Shown here: piece after piece, positions 62,140-64,000 of the stretch
Numbering within the stretch: position 1 is the stretch's first letter
Layout: each line of letters starts with the position of its first letter
NCBI RefSeq assembly: GCF_025165815.1
Contig: NZ_JAFFZE010000012.1
Coordinates: 434,001 to 498,000 of the forward strand
DNA length: 64,000 nucleotides
From: Actinophytocola gossypii
GTDB taxonomy: Bacteria; Actinomycetota; Actinomycetes; Mycobacteriales; Pseudonocardiaceae
Direction of reading: 5' to 3'
Translations under genes and position numbers: made by a program
The notes under the pieces: model-generated
Told to the model about the DNA's origin: nothing
Seen by the model: only the letters and a program-made list of their open reading frames with translations
Databases searched by the model: none

Positions 62140-62265
62140 TTAGATGGCCAGGGATCCGAGCCAGCGGGTTTCGAGTGCGTCGAGGATCTGCTGGCGCATG
62201 AGCGGGGTCACGTGGTCGTAGACGCGGGCGATGCCTTTCATCTTCTGGCCTAGTTGGGCGCGGCG
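62140..62265 (-). mobile_element. Tyrosine-recombinase C-terminal remnant
   Basis: The minus strand reads LGQKMKGIARVYDHVTPLMR followed by QQILDALETRWLGSLAI and TAA at 62140. This is the end of an integrase of actinobacterial mobile elements, with the nucleophilic Tyr in VYDHVTP. The preceding 300 residues, including the RHR residues, are absent. A probable relic of the element that used the tRNA-Ala site 6 kb to the left. Confidence 0.65.
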
Positions 62266-62364
62266 GGCGCCATCACCGCGGCCGAACGGGCCGAACTGAT
62301 GTCCTGGTACCCCACACCTGCGGGCCACCCTGGATCAACGATCACTGGAGCCCGCCACCAGGGC

Positions 62365-62390
62365 GATCTCCATTTGATCTCCATTTGATC
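62365..62390. repeat. Short tandem repeat beside the integrase remnant
   Basis: GATCTCCATTT occurs twice in direct tandem and is followed by a third GATC. It lies 100 bp upstream of the integrase remnant on its strand. It could be a recombinase arm-type site or simple slippage. The rest of 62013-62477 holds no gene. Confidence 0.5.
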
Positions 62391-62477
62391 ACTGACAGCC
62401 CCGAACAAGGGGACTCCTGCCATCCCAGAGACCTGCCGTCCGGCGAGGCCCCTCGGGGGGAACCTCACGGACAGCCA

Positions 62478-63668
62478 TCACCAGGTAACCGGTAGCTCGT
62501 AAACCCCATACACGGACCCGTCATGCTTGAACGGAATCTCGTCGATCGTGGTCGCGAGGCGCAACGTCGGGATCCGCCGGTACAAAGTGCCGTACACGAC
62601 CTGCAGCTCCATCCGCGCCAACGGCTGCCCCAGGCACTGGTGCACCCCGAACCCGAACGCCACGTGGTGCCGGGCGGAACGACGCAGATCGAGCCGGTCG
62701 GGGTCGGTGAACGCGGCCGGGTCACGGTTGGCGATGTCGTTGGCGAGGATGATGCCCTCCCCCGCGCGGATCACCTCGTCGGCGATCTCGATGTCCTCGA
62801 GCGCGACGCGCCGGCGCCCGTTGTGCGTGATGTGCAGGTACCGCAACAACTCCTCGACCGCCGACGCGACGAGCGTCTCGTCGGCGTCCCGCAGCAGTGC
62901 CAGCTGGTCCGGGTGCTCCAGCAACGTGGCCGTGCCGAGCGCGATCATGTTCGCGGTCGTCTCGTGCCCCGCGATCAGCATCAGCACCCCCATCTGGGCC
63001 GCGTCCGCGCGAGTCAGCTCGCCGGCGGCGATCCGCGACGTCAGACCGGACAACAGGTCGTCGCCGGGAGAAGCGATCTTCTCGCCGATCAACCCGTCCA
63101 GGTAGGCGAACAACCTGCCGAGCGCCTGTTCACGGTCCTCGGGTGTCGCGTTCCGGTTGATGATGACCTTGCTGTTCTTCTGGAAGAAGTCGTGATCCGC
63201 GTACGGCACCCCCAGCAGCTGACAGATCACCAGGGACGGCACCGGCAGCGCGAACGCTTCGACCAAGTCGACCGGGTTCGGGCCGGCGAGCATCTCGTCG
63301 ATGAGGTCATCGACGATCTTCTGCACGCCGGGCTGCATGGCCGCCACCTTCTTGATGGCAAACGGCGCGGTGACCATCCGGCGCAGTCGCGCGTGCTCGG
63401 GGTCGTCCATGAGGATGAAGCTGATGGACCCACCCCGCACCGGCGCCGGGGACGGGTAGCCGGGCCGGGTGACGTCCGCGCTGACCCTGGGGTCGCTCAG
63501 CAGCGCCTTCTGGTCGGCGAAGCGGGTCACGAGCCACGGCGTGCTGCCGTCCCACAGCCGCACCCGCGCCAGCGGTGTCCGCTCGCGCAGCTCCTGCATG
63601 GCGGGCGGCGGGTCGAACGGGCACCTGTCGGCGCGCGGCGCCGGGTACTCCGCTGTTTCGATGGTCAT
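62478..63668 (-). CDS. Cytochrome P450 (CYP105/107-like)
   Basis: 396 aa. I-helix LMLIAGHETTANMIALGTAT, K-helix EELLRYLHITHNGRRRVALE, and haem loop FGFGVHQCLGQPLARMELQV with the axial Cys are all present. The start TAEYPAPRADRCPFDPPPAM is typical of soluble actinomycete P450s of the CYP105/CYP107 type, which hydroxylate or degrade small hydrophobic compounds. Its ATG overlaps the stop of the ferredoxin-reductase gene, so the pair form an operon and the reductase is the probable electron donor. Confidence 0.93.
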   Translation of the reverse strand: MTIETAEYPAPRADRCPFDPPPAMQELRERTPLARVRLWDGSTPWLVTRFADQKALLSDPRVSADVTRPGYPSPAPVRGGSISFILMDDPEHARLRRMVTAPFAIKKVAAMQPGVQKIVDDLIDEMLAGPNPVDLVEAFALPVPSLVICQLLGVPYADHDFFQKNSKVIINRNATPEDREQALGRLFAYLDGLIGEKIASPGDDLLSGLTSRIAAGELTRADAAQMGVLMLIAGHETTANMIALGTATLLEHPDQLALLRDADETLVASAVEELLRYLHITHNGRRRVALEDIEIADEVIRAGEGIILANDIANRDPAAFTDPDRLDLRRSARHHVAFGFGVHQCLGQPLARMELQVVYGTLYRRIPTLRLATTIDEIPFKHDGSVYGVYELPVTW

Positions 63669-64000
63669 GGCTTCCCTCCCACGAGAGCGGTACCGAGAAA
63701 CTCCTGCCTGCGCAGCCGGGCCTGTTTGGGCATGTTCCAGCCGAGGACACCGGTCACCACGCCGTCCCGGCGGTAGGTCAGGACGAACCGGCCCGCCGAG
63801 GGATCGCCGTCCACCACGTCCGCGTCCGGTGCCGTGGTCCCGTGCACGTGGAGCTTCACGTCGAACTGGTCGGTCCAGAAGTACGGCACGGGGGTGTACG
63901 GCCGGTCGGCACCGAGGACGTTGTCGGCGACGCGCACGGCCTGTTCGGTCGCGTTGGTCCGGTTCTCCAGGCGCAGCGACGTGTCCAGCCCCTCGTGGTG
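63665..64000 (-). CDS. Ferredoxin reductase-type FAD oxidoreductase (3' part)
   Basis: The last 111 codons of a gene running off the right edge. The sequence LRLENRTNATEQAVRVADNV, then LGADRPYTPVPYFWTDQFDV and KLHVHG, is the C-terminal domain of NAD(P)H:ferredoxin reductases (RhoDH/PdR type). It overlaps the P450 start by four bases. It would pass electrons from NAD(P)H to a ferredoxin for that P450; no ferredoxin gene is seen within the window. Confidence 0.88.
   Translation of the reverse strand, partial: HHEGLDTSLRLENRTNATEQAVRVADNVLGADRPYTPVPYFWTDQFDVKLHVHGTTAPDADVVDGDPSAGRFVLTYRRDGVVTGVLGWNMPKQARLRRQEFLGTALVGGKP

Overview
This is high-GC actinomycete DNA. Coding stretches show strong third-position G/C, and GTG, TTG and ATG starts are mixed. 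Family content (MalT-like LuxR regulators, GAF-ANTAR protein, SpoIIE and STAS pieces, short MbtH, DUF4383, DUF1540, sortase-type surface protein, iron-box and CIRCE-like sites) fits the Pseudonocardiales. That placement is an inference; there is no rRNA to test it. The window is chromosomal-looking accessory DNA with an unusually high load of broken genes. I count more than twenty truncated, frameshifted or fused remnants between intact operons.

Layout. 1-3.5 kb: minus-strand membrane proteins, an unrecognised 464-aa protein and an alpha/beta hydrolase. 3.6-6.2 kb: epoxide hydrolase and erythromycin-esterase family genes. 6.6-8.8 kb: MFS transporter divergent from a LysR regulator. 9.6-12.5 kb: an LMW phosphatase homologue lacking its catalytic cysteine, then a GAF-ANTAR protein overlapping a WhiG/SigF-type sigma factor. 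12.8-24 kb: a partly decayed duplication of a module made of an LPXTG choice-of-anchor-A surface protein, a large LuxR/MalT-like regulator and a small helical protein, with a frameshifted sigma factor. 24.4-27.9 kb: acetate kinase and phosphoketolase, coupled. 28.2-29 kb: ruins of an NRPS locus (intact mbtH, truncated C domain, broken panD). 29.7-33.2 kb: acetyltransferase, secreted gamma-glutamyltransferase, multicopper-oxidase tail and a MerR regulator. 33.2-33.9 kb: no ORFs but a strong terminator and many stems, a candidate structured RNA. 34.2-36.6 kb: Hsp20, DivIVA-like protein and stress-gene remnants.

36.6-42.3 kb: methionine genes (CoA-binding protein, metY, metX), divergent from an OsmC protein and flavin oxidoreductase, then a DUF1540 protein behind an iron box. 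42.4-47.1 kb: remnants, a P450, a STAS protein, an orphan CIRCE element, a secreted phosphodiesterase, an IS5 remnant and a truncated TetR gene. 47.4-55.2 kb: SDR and secretory lipase; then a fatty-acid type operon (acyl-CoA synthetase, thiolase, MaoC/SDR chimera, XRE regulator) divergent from a double-headed TetR protein. 55.9 kb: the 3' half of a tRNA-Ala gene, a likely integration scar. 56-62.3 kb: metal genes (zinc ribbon, copper-binding four-helix bundle, calcium exchanger, cation diffusion facilitator), a royal-jelly-like protein, remnants and an integrase tail. 62.4-64 kb: P450 and its ferredoxin reductase, running off the end.

The main themes are a duplicated regulator/surface-protein module losing one copy, a fossil mobile element bounded by a tRNA half, and stress or metal control sites, some with no obvious target left. 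All family calls are from reading the translations; no database search was run. Several frameshifts could be sequencing errors, and this is said where it matters.
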